Source: Callipepla californica brunnescens
Lineage: Eukaryota > Chordata > Aves > Galliformes > Odontophoridae
Length of the DNA: 64,000 nucleotides
Assembly: GCA_023055505.1 (NCBI GenBank)
Contig: JALIRH010000049.1
Coordinates: forward strand, 3,410,001 to 3,474,000
Reading direction: 5' to 3'
The first letter of the stretch is position 1, and every line of letters starts with the position of its first letter. Under the pieces are notes generated by a model. That model worked only from the letters and a program-made list of their open reading frames with translations. It was not told the origin of the DNA and searched no databases. Below are positions 33,101 through 48,600 of this stretch, piece after piece. The position numbers and the translations under genes are program-made.

Positions 33101-35760
33101 CATTGATTCCTATGGCCCCATTGATTCCTGTGGCCCCATTGATCCCTATGGCCCCATTGTTTTCTATGGCCCCATTGATCCCTATGGCCCCACTTATTCC
33201 TATGGTCCCATTGACCCCTATTGCCCCATTGATACCTGTGGCCCCATTGATCCCTAGGTCCCCATTGATTCCTATGGCCCCATTGATCCCTATGGCCCCA
33301 TTGTTTTCTATGGCCCCATTGATCCCTATGGCCCCATTGATCCCTACGGCCCCTTTGATTCCTATGGCCCCATTGCGTTCTATGGTCCCATTTAATTCTT
33401 TGGTCACATTGAGTTCTATGGCTCCATTCATTCCTATGGCCCCATTGATCCCTATGTCCCCATTGATCCCTATGGTCCCATCGATCCCTATGGCCCCATC
33501 GATCCCTATGGCCCCATTGATCCCTATGGCCTTATTGAGTTCAATGGCCCCATTGATTCCTATGGCCTCATGGATCCCCATGGCCTCATCGATCCCTATT
33601 GCCCCATCGATTCCTATGGCGCCATTGATCCCTATGGTCCCATTGATTCCTATGGCCCCATTGATCCCTGTGGCCTCATTGATCCCTAAGGCCCCATTGA
33701 TTCCAAAAGCCCCACTGATTCCTATAACCCTACTGATTCCTATGGCCCCATTGATTTCTATGGTCCCATTGATTCCTGTGGCCCCATTGAGTTCTATGAC
33801 ACCATTGATTCCTATGGCCCCATTGATCCCTATGGCCCCATTGATTCCTATGGTCCCATTGATCCCTATGGCCCAATCGATCCCTATGGCCCCATTGATC
33901 CCTATGGCCCCATTGGTTCCTATGGCCCCATTGATCCCTATGGTCCCATTGATCTTTATGGCCCCATTGATCCCTATGGCCCCATTGATCCCTATGGCCC
34001 CATTGATCCCTATGGCCCCATTGATTCCTATGCTCCCATTGATCCCTATGGCCCCATAGAGTTCTATGGCACCATTGATCCCTATGGACAGATGGAGTTA
34101 TATAGCCCCATCGAACCCTATGGCCCCATCGATCCCTATGGCCCCATTGATCCCTATGGCCCCATTGATTCCTATGGCCCCATTGATTCCTATGGCCCCA
34201 TTGATTCCTCTGCTCCCATTGATCCCTATGGCCCCATTGATTCCTATGCTCCCATTGATCCCTATGGCCCCATAGAGTTTTATGGCACCATTGATCCCTA
34301 TAGCCCCATTGATCCCTATGGCCCCATTGATTCCTATGGTACCATTGATCCCTATGGCCCAAATGAGTTCTATGGCTGCATTGATTCCTATGGTCCCATT
34401 GATCCCTATGGCCCCATTGATTCCTATGCTCCCATTGATCCCTATGGCCCCATTGAGTTCTATGGCCTCATTGATTCCTCTGGTCCCATTGATCCCTATG
34501 GCCCCATCGATCCCTATGGCCCCATTGATTCTTGTGGCCCCATTGATCCCTATGGCCCCATTGATTCCTATGGTCCCATTGATTCCTATGGCCCCATTGA
34601 TCCCTATGGACAGATGGAGTTATATAGCCCCATCGAACCCTATGGCCCCATCGATCCCTATGGCCCCATTGATCCCTATGGCCCCATTGATTCCTATGGC
34701 CCCATTGATTCCTATGGCCCCATTGATTCCTAAGGTCCCATTGGTCCCTATGGCCCGACTGATTCCTATGGTTTCATTGATCCCTAAGGCTCCATTGATT
34801 TCTATGGCCCCATTGATCCCTATGACCCCATTGATTCCAACGGCCCCGTTGATTCCTATGGTCCCATTGATTCCTATGGTCCCATTGATCCCTATGGCCG
34901 CATTGAGTTCTATGGCCCCATTGATTCCTCTAGCCCCATTGATCCCTATGGCCCCATTGATTCCTATGGCCCCACTCATCCCTATGGCCCCATTGAGTTC
35001 TATGGCACCATTGATTCCTATGGCCCCATTGATCCCTATGGCCACATTGAGTTCTATGGTACCCTTCATTCCTATGGCCCCATTGATTCCTAGGGTCCCA
35101 TTGATTCCTATGGCCCCATTGATCCCTATGGCCCACTGCATCCCAATGGCCCCATTGAGTTCTATGGCCGCATTGATTCCTATGGCCCCATTGATCCCTA
35201 TGGCCCCTTTGAGTTTTATGGCTCCATTGAGTTCTATGGCTCCATTGATCCCTATGGCCTCATTGATCCCTATGTCCCCATTGATTCCTATGGCCCCGAT
35301 GATCCCTATGGCCCCGATGATCCCTATGGCCCCTTCGATCCCTATGGCCCCATTGATACCTTTGGCCCCATTGAGTTCTATGGCCCCATTGAGTTCTATG
35401 GTCCCATTGATCCCTATGGCCCCATTGAGTTCTATAGCTTCATTCATTCCTATAACACCATTGATTCCTATGGCCCAATTGATCCCTATGACCCCATTGA
35501 GTTAAAAGGCCCCATTGATTCCTATGGCCTCATCGATCCCCATGGCCTCATCGATCCCTATGGCCCCATCGATTCCTATGGCCCCATTGATACCTATGGC
35601 CCCATTGATTCCTATGGCCCCATTGATCCCTGTGGCCCCATTGATCCCTATGGCCCCTTTGATTCCTATGTCCCCACTGATTCCTATGGCCCTACTGATT
35701 CCTATAGCCCCATTGATTCCTATGGCCCCATTGATCCCTATAGCCCCATTGATCCCTTTG
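24115..35760 (+). repeat. 4,050-bp higher-order repeat, about 2.9 copies
   Basis: The copies start near 24115, 28165 and 32215. Distinctive monomer strings recur at exactly 4,050 bp (225 monomers): for example the GAGTTAAAAGGCCCC junction at 24682, 28732 and 32782, and the GGACAGATGGAGTTATATAG marker at 25983, 30033 and 34083. Over 1.26 kb the first two copies give identical translations and the third differs at a handful of sites. Within each unit a segment of about 0.85 kb is itself repeated at an offset of 2,718 bp (151 monomers). The third copy departs from the pattern near 35760. Confidence 0.93.
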
Positions 35761-38700
35761 GCCCCATTGAGTTCTATGGCCTCATTGATCCCTATGGCTC
35801 CATTGATTCCTATGTCCCCATTGATTCCTATGGCCCCATTGATTCCTGTGGCCCCATTGATCCCTATGGCCCCACTGTTTTCTATGGCCCCATTGATCCC
35901 TATGGCCCCACTTATTCCTATGGTCCCATTGACCCCTATGGCCCCATTGATCCCTGTGGCCCCATTGATCCCTAGGTCCCCATTGATTCCTATGGCCCCA
36001 TTGATCCCTATGGCCCCATTGTTTTCTATGGCCCCATTGATCCCTATGGCCCCATTGATCCCTACGGCCCCTTTGATTCCTATGGCCCCATTGCGTTCTA
36101 TGGTCCCATTTAATTCTATGGTCACATTGAGTTCTATGGCTCCATTCATTCCTATGGCCCCATTGATCCCTATGTCCCCATTGATCCCTATGGTCCCATC
36201 GATCCCTATGGCCCCATCGATCCCTATGGCCCCATTGATCCCTATGGCCTTATTGAGTTCAATGGCCCCATTGATTCATATGGCCTCATGGATCCCCATG
36301 GCCTCATCGATCCCTATTGCCCCATCGATTCCTATGGCGCCATTGATCCCTATGGTCCCATTGATTCCTATGGCCCCATTGATCCCTGTGGCCTCATTGA
36401 TCCCTATGGCCCCATTGATTCCAAAAGCCCCACTGATTCCTATAACCCTACTGATTCCTATGGCCCCATTGATTCCTATGGCCCCATTAATTCCTATAGC
36501 CCCATTGATCCCTATGGCCCCATAGAGTTCTATGGCACCATTGATCCCTATGGCCCCATTGATCCCTATGGCCCCATTGATTCCTATGGTACCATTGATC
36601 CCTATGGCCCCATTGAGTTCTATGGCTGCATTGATTCCTATGGTCCCATTGATCCCTATGGCCCCATTGATTCCTATGCTCCCTTTGATCCCTATGGCCC
36701 CATTGAGTTCTATGGCCTCATTGATTCCTCTGCTCCCATTGATCCCTATGGCCCCATTGATCCCTATGGCCCCATTGATTCCTGTGGCCCCACTGATCCC
36801 TATGGCCCCATTGATTCCTATGGTCCCACTGATTCCGATGGCCCCATTGATCCCTATGGACAGATGGAGTTATATAGCCCCATCGAACCCTATGGCCCCA
36901 TCGATCCCTATGGCCCCATTGATCCCTATGGCCCCATTGATTCCTACGGCCCCATTGATTCCTATGGTCCCATTGATTCCTATGGTCCCATTGATCCCTA
37001 TGGCCGCGTTGAGTTCTATGGCCCCATTGATTCCTCTGGCCCCATTGATCCCTATGGCCCCATTGATTCCTATGGCCACACTCATCCCTATGGCCCCATT
37101 GAGTTCTATGGCCCCATTGATTCCTATGGCCCCATTGATCCCTATGGCCACATTGAGTTCTATGGCACCCTTCATTCCTATGGCCCCATTGATTCCTAGG
37201 GTCCCATTGATTCCTATGGCCCCATTGATCCCTATGGCCCACTGCATCCCTATGGCCCCATTGAGTTCTATGGCCGCATTGATTCCTATGGCCCCATTGA
37301 TCCCTATGGCCCCTTTGAGTTTTATGGCTCCATTGAGTTCTATGACCCCATTGATCCCTATGGCCCCATTGATTCCTACGGCCCCGATGATCCCTATGGC
37401 CCCGATGATCCCTATGGCCCCTTCGATCCCTATGGCCCCATTGATACCTTTGGCCCCATTGAGTTCTATGGCCCCATTGAGTTCTATGGTCCCATTGATC
37501 CCTATGGCCCCGTTGAGTTCTATAGCTTCATTCTTTCCTATAACACCATTGATTCTTTTGGCCCAATTGATCCCCATGACCCCATTGAGTTCAAAGGCCC
37601 CATTGATTCCTATGGCCTCATCGATCCCCATGGCCTCATCGATCCCTATGGCCCCATCGATTCCTATGGCCCCATTGATCCCTATGGCCCCATTGATTCC
37701 GATGGCCCCATTGATCCCTGTGGCCCCATTGATCCCTATGGCCCCTTTGATTCCTATGTCCCCACTGATTCCTATGGCCCGACTGATTCCTCTGGCCCCA
37801 TTGATCCCTATAGCCCCATTGATCCCTTTGGCCCCATTGAGTTCTATGGCCTCATTGATCCCTATGGCTCCATTGATTCCTATGTCCCCATTGATTCCTA
37901 TGGCCCCATTGATCCCTGTGGCCCCATTGATTCCTATGGCACCATTGATCCCTATGGCCCCACTGATTCCTATGGCCCCACTTATTCCTATGGTCCCATT
38001 GAGCCCTATGGCCCCATTGATCCCTGTGGCCCCATTGATCCCTATGTCCCCATTGATTCCTATGGCCCCATTGATCCCTATGGCTCCATTGATTCCTTTG
38101 TCCCCATTGATTTCTATATCCCCTTTGATTCCTTTGGCCCCATTGATCCCTGTGGCCCCACTGATTCCTATGGCCCCATTGAGTTCTATGGCACCACTGA
38201 TTCCTATGGCCCCACTTTTTCCTATGGTCCCATTGTTTTCTATGGCCCCATTGATTCCTATGGTCCCATTGATCCCTAAGTCCACATTGATCTTTATGGT
38301 CCAATTTATCCCTATGGTCCCATTGATCCCTATGGCCCCATTGATCCCTATGGCCCCATTGATTCCTATGGTCCCATTGATCCCTACGGCCCCATTGAGT
38401 TCTATGGCCCCATTGAGTTCGATGGCCCCACTGAATCCTATGGCCCCACTGATTCCTACGGCCCCCGTTGATTTCTATGGTCCCATTGATTACTATGGCC
38501 CCATTGAGTTTAAAGGCCCCATTGATCCCTATTGCCCCGTTGATTCCTATGGACCAAAGATCCCTATGGTCTCATTGATTCCATGGCCCCATTGATTCCT
38601 GTGGCACCGTTTATCCCTATGGCCCCATTGATTCCTATAGCCTCATTGATTCCTATGGCCCCGTTGATTCCTAAGCTCCCATTGATCCCTATGGCCCCAT

Positions 38701-41700
38701 TGATTCCTATAGCCTCATTGATTCCTATGGCCCCGTTGATTCCTAAGCTCCCATTGATCCCTATGGCCCCATTGATTCCTATGCTCCCATTGATCCCTAT
38801 GGCCTCATAGAGTTCTATGGCACCATTGATCCCTATGGCCCCATTGATCCCTATGGCCCCATTGATTCCTATGGTACCATTGATCCCTATGGCCCCATTG
38901 AGTTCTATGGCTGCATTGATTCCTATGGTCCCATTGATCCCTATGGCCCCATTGATTCCTAGGCTCCCATTGATCCCTATGGCCCCATTGAGTTCTATGG
39001 CCTCATTGATTCCTCTGCTCCCATTGATCCCTACGGCCCCATTGAGTTCTATGGCCCCATTGAGTTCGATGGCCCCATTGATCCCTATAGCCCCATTGAT
39101 CCCTTTGGCCCCATTGAGTTCCATGGCCTCATTGATCCCTATGGCTCCATTGATTCCTATGTCCCCATTGATTCCTATGGCCCCATTGATCCCTGTGGCC
39201 CCATTGATTCCTATGGCACCATTGATCCCTATGGCCCCACTGATTCCTATGGCCCCACTTATTCCTATGGTCCCATTGATCCCTATGTCCACATTGATCC
39301 CTATGGTCCCATTTATCCCTATGGTCCCATTGATCCCTATGGCCCCATTGATCCCTATGGCCCCATTGATTCCTATGGTCCCATTGATCCCTACGGCCCC
39401 ATTGAGTTCTATGGCCCCATTGAGTTCGATGGCCCCACTGAATCCTATGGCCCCACTGATTCCTACGACCCCGTTGATTTCTATGGTCCCATTGATTACT
39501 ATGGCCCCATTGAGTTTAATGGCCCCATTGATCCCTATTGCCCCGTTGATTCCTATGGACCAAAGATCCCTATGGTCTCATTGATTCCATGGCCCCATTG
39601 ATTCCTGTGGCACCGTTTATCCCTATGGCCCCATTGATTCCTATAGCCTTATTGATTCCTATGGCCCCAGTGATTCCTAAGCTCCCATTGATCCCTATGG
39701 CCCCATTGATTCCTATGCTCCCATCGATCCCTATGGCCCCATAGAGTTCTATGGCACCATTGATCCCTATGGCCCCATTGATCCCTATGGCCCCATTGAT
39801 TCCTATGGTACCATTGATCCCTATGGCCCCATTGAGTTCTATGTCTGCATTGATTCCTATGGTCCCATTGATCCCTATGGCCCCATTGATTCCTATGCTC
39901 CCATTGATCCCTATGGCCCCATTGAGTTCTATGGCCTCATTGATTCCTCTGCTCCCATTGATCCCTATGGCCCCATTGATCCCTATGGCCCCATTGATTC
40001 CTGTGGCCCCATTGATCCCTATGGCCCCATTGATTCCTATGGTCCCATTGATTCCTATGGCCCCATTGATCCCTATGGACAGATGGAGTTATATAGCCCC
40101 ATCGAACCCTATGGCCCCATCGATCCCTATGGCCCCATTGATCCCTATGGCCCCATTGATTCCTACGGCCCCATTGATTCCTACGGCCCCATTGATTCCT
40201 ATGGCCTCATCGATCCCTATGGCCCCATCGATTCCTATGGCCCCATTGATCCCTATGGCCCCATTGATTCCGATGGCCCCATTGATCCCTGTGGCCCCAT
40301 TGATCCCTATGGCCCCTTTGATTCCTATGTCCCCACTGATTCCTATGGCCCGACTGATTCCTATGGCCCCATTGATTCCTATGGCCCCATTGATCCCTAT
40401 AGCCCCATTGATCCCTTTGGCCCCATTGAGTTCTATGGCCTCATTGATCCCTATGGCTCCATTGATTCCTATGTCCCCATTGATTCCTATGGCCCCATTG
40501 ATCCCTGTGGCCCCATTGATTCCTATGGCACCATTGATCCCTATGGCCCCACTGATTCCTATGGCCCCACTTATTCCTATGGTCCCATTGAGCCCTATGG
40601 CCCCATTGATCCCTGTGGCCCCATTGATCCCTATGTCCCCATTGATTCCTATGGCCCCATTGATCCCTATGGCTCCATTGATTCCTTTGTCCCCATTGAT
40701 TTCTATATCCCCTTTGATTCCTTTGGCCCCATTGATCCCTGTGGCCCCACTGATTCCTATGGCCCCATTGAGTTCTATGGCACCACTGATTCCTATGGCC
40801 CCACTTTTTCCTAAGGTCCCATTGTTTTCTATGGCCCCATTGATTCCTATGGTCCCATTGATCCCTATGTCCACATTGATCCCTATGGTCCCATTTATCC
40901 CTATGGTCCCATTGATCCCTATGGCCCCATTGATCCCTATGGCCCCATTGATTCCTATGGTCCCATTGATCCCTACGGCCCCATTGAGTTCTATGGCCCC
41001 ATTGAGTTCGATGGCCCCACTGAATCCTATGGCCCCACTGATTCCTACGGCCCCCGTTGATTTCTATGGTCCCATTGATTACTATGTCCCCATTGAGTTT
41101 AATGGCCCCATTGATCCCTATTGCCCCGTTGATTCCTATGGACCAAAGATCCCTATGGTCTCATTGATTCCATGGCCCCATTGATTCCTGTGGCACCGTT
41201 TATCCCTAAGGCCCCATTGATTCCTATAGCCTCATTGATTCCTATGGCCCCATTGATTCCTAAGCTCCCATTGATCCCTATGGCCCCATTGATTCCTATG
41301 CTCCCATTGATCCCTATGGCCCCATAGAGTTCTATGGCACCATTGATCCCTATGGCCCCATTGATCCCTATGGCCCCATTGATTCCTATGGTACCATTGA
41401 TCCCTATGGCCCCATTGAGTTCTATGGCTGCATTGATTCCTATGGTCCCATTGATCCCTATGGCCCCATTGATTCCTATGCTCCCATTGATCCCTATGGC
41501 CCCATTGAGTTCTATGGCCTCATTGATTCCTCTGCTCCCATTGATCCCTATGGCCCCATTGATCCCTATGGCCCCATTGATTCCTATGGTCCCATTGATT
41601 CCTATGGCCCCATTGATCCCTATGGACAGATGGAGTTATATAGCCCCATCGAACCCTATGGCCCCATCGATCCCTATGGCCCCATTGATCCCTTTGGCCC

Positions 41701-42660
41701 CATTGATTCCTACGGCCCCATTGATTCCTATGGCCCCATTGATCCCTATGGCCACATTGAGTTCTATGGCACCCTTCATTCCTATGGCCCCATTGATTCC
41801 TAGGGTCCCATTGATTCCTATGGCCCCATTGATCCCTATGGCCCACTGCATCCCTATGGCCCCATTGAGTTCTATGGCCGCATTGATTCCTATGGCCCCA
41901 TTGATCCCTATGGCCCCTTTGAGTTTTATGGCTCCATTGAGTTCTATGGCTCCATTGATCCCTATGGCCCCATTGATCCCTATGTCCCCATTGATTCCTA
42001 TGGCCCCGATCATCCCTATGGCCCCGATCATCCCTATGGCCCCTTCGATCCCTATGGCCCCATTGATACCTTTGGCCCCATTGAGTTCTATGGCCCCATT
42101 GAGTTCTATGGTCCCATTGATCCCTATGGCCCCATTGAGTTCTACAGCTTCAATCATTCCTATAACACCATTGATTCCTATGGCCCAATTGATCCCTATG
42201 ACCCCATTGACTTCAAAGGCCCCATTGATTCCTATGGCCCCACTGATTCCTATGGCCCCACTTATTTCTATGGTCCCATTGAGCCCTATGGCCCCATTGA
42301 TACCTGTGGCCCCATTGATCCCTATGGCCCCATTGATCCCTGTGGCCCCATTGATCCCTATGGCCCCTTTGATTCCTATGTCCCCACTGATTCCTATGGC
42401 CCTACTGATTCCTATAGCCCCATTGATTCCTATGGCCCCATTGATCCCTATAGCCCCATTGATCCCTTTGGCCCCATTGAGTTCTATGGCCTCATTGATC
42501 CCTATGGCTCCATTGATTCCTATGTCCCCATTGATTCCTATGGCCCCATTGATCCCTGTGGCCCCATTGATTCCTATGGCCCCATTGATCCCTATGGCCC
42601 CACTGGTTCCTATGGCCCCACTTATTCCTATAGTCCCATTGACCCCTATGGCCCCATTGA
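35761..42660 (+). repeat. Mosaic satellite subregion between two higher-order repeats
   Basis: Blocks from the 4,050-bp unit and from the right-hand unit are mixed here. The ACAGATGGAGTTATATAG marker occurs at about 36856, 40076 and 41623. The GGACCAAAGATCCCTATGG marker, where frame changes, occurs at about 38551, 39568 and 41141. Spacings are irregular (about 1.0, 1.6, 2.5 and 3.2 kb). It is best read as rearranged copies of neighbouring units. Confidence 0.7.
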
Positions 42661-45600
42661 TCCCTGTGGCCCCATTGATCCCTAGGTCCCCATTGATTCC
42701 TATGGCCCCATTGATCCCTATGGCCCCATTGTTTTCTATGGCCCCATTGATCCCTATGGCCCCATTGATCCCTACGGCCCCTTTGATTCCTATGGCCCCA
42801 TTGCGTTCTATGGTCCCATTTAATTCTATGGTCACATTGAGTTCTATGGCTCCATTCATTCCTATGGCCCCATTGATCCCTATGTCCCCATTGATCCCTA
42901 TGGCCTCATCGATCCCTATTGCCCCATTGATTCCTATGGCGCCATTGATCCCTATGGTCCCATTGATTCCTATGGCCCCATTGATCCCTGTGGCCTCATT
43001 GATCCCTATGGCCCCATTGATTCCAAAAGCCCCACTGATTCCTATAACCCTACTGATTCCTATGGCCCCATTGATTCCTATGGCCCCATTGATTCCTATA
43101 GTCCCATTGATCCCTATGGCCCCATTGAGTTCTATGGCCCCATTGATCCCTATGCCTCCCTTGATTCCTTTGTCCCCATTGATTCCTATATCCCCTTTGA
43201 TTCCTTTGGCCCCATTGATCCCTGTGGCCCCACTGATTCCTATGGCCCCATTGAGTTCTATGGCACCACTGATTCCTATGGCCCCACTTTTTCCTAAGGT
43301 CCCATTGTTTTCTATGGCCCCATTGATTCCTATGGTCCCATTGATCCCTATGTCCACATTGATCCCTATGGTCCCATTTATCCCTATGGTCCCATTGATC
43401 CCTATGGCCCCATTGATCCTTATGGCCCCATTGATTCCTATGGTCCCATTGATCCCTACGGCCCCATTGAGTTCTATGGCCCCATTGAGTTCGATGGCCC
43501 CACTGAATCCTATGGCCCCACTGATTCCTACGGCCCCCGTTGATTTCTATGGTCCCATTGATTACTATGGCCCCATTGAGTTTAATGGCCCCATTGATCC
43601 CTATTGCCCCGTTGATTCCTATGGACCAAAGATCCCTATGGTCTCATTGATTCCATGGCCCCATTGATTCCTGTGGCACCGTTTATCCCTATGGCCCCAT
43701 TGATTCCTATAGCCTCATTGATTCCTATGGCCCCATTGATTCCTATGCTCCCATTGATCCCTATGGCCCCATTGATTCCTATGCTCCCATTGATCCCTAT
43801 GGCCCCAGAGTTCTATGGCACCATTGATCCCTATGGCCCCATTGATCCCTATGGCCCCATTGATTCCTATGGTACCATTGATCCCTATGGCCCCATTGAG
43901 TTCTATGGCTGCATTGATTCCTATTGTCCCATTGATCCCTATGGCCCCATTGATTCCTAAGCTCCCATTGATCCCTATGGCCCCATTGAGTTCTATGGCC
44001 TCATTGATTCCTCTGGTCCCATTGATCCCTATGGCCCCATTGATCCCTATGGCCCCATTGATTCCTGTGTCCCCATTGATCCCTATGGCCTCATTGATTC
44101 CTATGGTCCCATTGATTCCTATGGCCCCATTGATCCCTATGGACAGATGGAGTTATATAGCCCCATCGAACCCTATGGCCCCATCGATCCCTATGGCCCC
44201 ATTGATCCCTATGGCCCCATTGATTCCTACGGCCCCATTGATTCCTATGGTCCCATTGATTCCTATGGTCCCATTGATCCCTATGGCCGCGTTGAGTTCT
44301 ATGGCCCCATTGATTCCTCTGGCCCCATTGATCCCTATGGCCCCATTGATTCCTATGGCCACACTCATCCCTATGGCCCTATTGAGTTCTATGGCCCCAT
44401 TGATTCCTATGGCCCCATTGATCCCTATGGCCACATTGAGTTCTATGGCACCCTTCATTCCTATGGCCCCATTGATTCCTAGGGTCCCATTGATTCCTAT
44501 GGCCCCATTGATTCCTATGGCCCACTGCATCCCTATGGCCCCATTGAGTTCTATGGCCGCATTGATTCCTATGGCCCCATTGATCCCTATGGCCCCTTTG
44601 AGTTTTATGGCTCCATTGAGTTCTATGGCTCCTTTGATCCCTATGGCCCCATTGATCCCTATGGCCCCATTGATTCCTATGGCCCCGATGATCCCTATGG
44701 CCCCGATGATCCCTATGGCCCCTTCGATCCCTATGGCCCCATTGATACCTTTGGCCCCATTGAGTTCTATGGCCCCATTGAGTTCTATGGTCCCATTGAT
44801 CCCTATGGCCACATTGAGTTCTATAGCTTCATTCTTTCCTATAACACCATTGATTCTTTTGGCCCAATTGATCCCCATGACCCCATTGAGTTCAAAGGCC
44901 CCATTGATTCCTATGGCCTCATCGATCCCCATGGCCTCATCGATCCCTATGGCCCCATCGATTCCTATGGCCCCATTGATCCCTATGGCCCCATTGATTC
45001 CGATGGCCCCATTGATCACTGTGGCCCCATTGATCCCTATGGCCCCTTTGATTCCTATGTCCCCACTGATTCCTATGGCCCGACTGATTCCTATGGCCCC
45101 ATTGATTCCTATGGCCCCATTGATCCCTATAGCCCCATTGATCCCTTAGGCCCCATTGAGTTCTATGGCCTCGTTGATACCTATGGCTCCATTGATTCCA
45201 ATGTCCCCATTGATTCCTATGGCCCCATTGATCCCTATGGCTCCATTGTTTTCTATGGCCCCATTGATCCCTATGGCCCCATTGACCCCTACGGCCCCTT
45301 TGATTCCTATGGCCCCATTGCGTTCTATGGTCCCATTTAATTCTATGGTCACATTGAGTTCTATGGCTCCATTCATTCCTATGGCCCCGTTGATCCCTAT
45401 GGCCCCATCGGTCCCTATGGCCCCATCGACCCCTATGGCCTTATTGAGTTCAATGGCCACATTGATTCCTATGGCCTCATGGATCCCCATGGCCTCATCG
45501 ATCCCTATTGCCCCATCGATTCCTAAGGCGCCATTGATCCCTATTGCCCCATCGATTCCTATGGCCCCATTGATCCCTGTGGCCCCACTGATCCCTATGG

Positions 45601-48600
45601 CCCCTTTGATTCCAAAAGCCCCACTGATTCCTATGGCCCTACTGATTCCTATGGCCCCATTGATCCCTATAGCCCCATTGATCCCTATGGCCCCATTGAG
45701 TTCTATGGCCCCATTGAGTTCTATGGCCCCATTGATCCCTATGCCTCCATTGATTCCTTTGGCCCCATTGATCCCTGTGGCCCCACTGATTCCTACGGCC
45801 CCATTGAGTTCTATGGCCCCACTGATTCCTATGGCCCCACTTTTTCCTATGGTCCCATTGATCCCTATGGCCCCATTGATTCCTATGGTCCCATTGATCC
45901 CTATGTTCCCTTTGATCCCTATGGTCCCATTTATCCCTATGATCCCATTGATCCCTATGGCCCCATTGATCCCTATGGCCCCATTGATTCCTATGGTCCC
46001 ATTGATCCCTATGGCCCCATTGAGTTCTATGGCCCCGTTGAGTTCGATGGCCCCACTGAATCCTATGACCCCACTGATTCCTACGGCCCCCTTTGATTCC
46101 TATGGTCCCATTGATTACTATGGCCCCATTGAGTTTAATGGCCCCATTGATCCCTATTGCCCCGTTGATTCCTATGGCCCAATGATCCCTATGGTCTCAT
46201 TGATTCCATTGGCCCCATTGATTCCTGTGGCACCGTTTATCCCTATGGCCCCATTGATTCCTATTGCCTCATTGATTCCTATGGTCCCATTGATTCCTAT
46301 GGTCCCATTGATCCCTATGGCCCCATTGAGTTCAATGGCCTCTTTGGGTTCTATGGCTCCATTGATTCCTATGGCCCCACTGATCCCTCTGGCCCCATTG
46401 ATTTCTATGGTCCCATTGATTCCTGTGGCCCCATTGAGTTCTATGACACCATTGATTCCTATGGCCCCATTGATCCCTATGGCCCCATTGATTCCTATGG
46501 TCCCATTGATCCCTATGGCCCAATCGATCCCTATGGCCCCCTTGATCCCTATGGCCCCATTGGTTCCTATGGCCCCATTGATCGCTATGTCCCCATTGAT
46601 CTTTATGGCCCCATTTATCCCTATGGACCCATTGATCCCTATGGCCCCATTGATTCCTATGCTCCCATTGATCCCTATGGCCCCATAGAGTTCTATGGTA
46701 CCTTGATCCCTATGGCCCAATTGAGTTCTATGGCCGCATTGATTCCTATGGTCCCATTGATCCCTATGGCCCCATTGATTCCTATGCTCCCATTGATCCC
46801 TATGGCCCCATTGAGTTCTATGGCCTCATTGATTCCTCTGGTCCCATTGATCCCTATGGCCCCATTGATCCCTATGGCCCCATTGATTCCTGTGGCCCCA
46901 TTGATCCCTATGGCCCCATTGAACCCTATGGCCCCATTGATTCCTGTGGCCCCATTGATCCCTATGGCCCCATTGATTCCTTTGGTCCCATTGATTCCTA
47001 TGTCCCCATTGATCCCTAAGGACACATGGAGTTCTATAGCCCCATCGAACCCTATGGCCCCATCGATCCCTCTGGCCCCATTGATCCCTATGGCCCCATT
47101 GATTCCTATGGCCCCATTGATTCCTATGGCCCCATTGATTCCTATGGTCCCATTGGTCCCTATGGCCCGATTGATTCCTATGGTCGCATTGATCCCTATG
47201 GCCCCATTGAGTTCTATGGCCCCATTGATCCCTATGACCCCATTGATTCCTACGGCCCCATTGATTCCTATGGTCCCATTGGTTACTATGGCTAGATTGA
47301 TTCCTATGGTCCCATTGATCCCTATGGCCCCACTGATTCCTATGGTACCATTGATCCCTATGTCCCCATTGATCCCTATGGTCCCATTTATCCCTATGAT
47401 CCCATTGATCCCTATGGCCCCATTGATCCCTATGGCCCCATTGAGTTCTATGGCCCCATTGAGTTCGATGGCCCCACTGAATCCTATGGCCCCACTGATT
47501 CCTACGGCCCCCTTTGATTCCTATGGTCCCATTGATTACGATGGCCCCATTGAGTTTAATGGCCCCATTGATCCCTATTGCCCCGTTGATTCCTATGGCC
47601 CAATGATCCCTATGGTCTCATTGATTCCATTGGCCCCATTGATTCCTGTGGCACCGTTTATCCCTATGGCCCCATTGATTCCTATTGCCTCATTGATTCC
47701 TATGGTCCCATTGATTCCTATGGTCCCATTGATCCCTATGGCCCCATTGAGTTCAATGGCCTCTTTGAGTTCTATGGCTCCATTGATTCCTATGGCCGCA
47801 CTGATCCCTATGGCCCCATTGATTTCTATGGTCCCATTGATTCCTGTGGCCCTTTTGAGTTCTATGACACCATTGATTCCTATGGCCCCATTGATCCCTA
47901 TGGCCCCATTGGTTCCTATGGTCCCATTGATCCCTATGGCCCAATCGATCCCTATGGCCCCCTTGATCCCTATGGCCCCATTGGTTCCTATGGCCCCATT
48001 GATCCCTATGGTCCCATTGATCTTTATGGCCCCATTTATCCCTATGGACCCATTGATCCCTATGGCCCCATTGATTCCTATGCTCCCATTGATCCCTATG
48101 GCCCCATAGAGTTCTATGGTACCTTGATCCCTATGGCCCAATTGAGTTCTATGTCCGCATTGATTCCTATGGTCCCATTGATCCCTATGGCCCCATTGAT
48201 TCCTATGCTCCCATTGATCCCTATGGCCCCATTGATCCCTATGGCCCCATTGATTCCTGTGGCCCCATTGATCCCTATGGCCCCATTGATTCCTATGGTC
48301 CCATTGATTCCTATGGCCCCATTGATCCCTAAGGACACATGGAGTTCTATAGCCCCATCGAACCCTATGGCCCCATCTATCCCTATGGCCCCATTGATCC
48401 CTATGGCCCCATTGATTCCTATGGCCCCATTGATTCCTATGGCCACATTGATTCCTATGGTCCCATTGGTCCCTATTGCCCGATTGATTCCTATGGTCTC
48501 ATTGATCCCTATGGCCCCATTGAGTTCTATGGCCCCATTGATCCCTATGACCCCATTGATTCCTACGGCCCCATTGATTCCTATGGTCCCATTGGTTACT

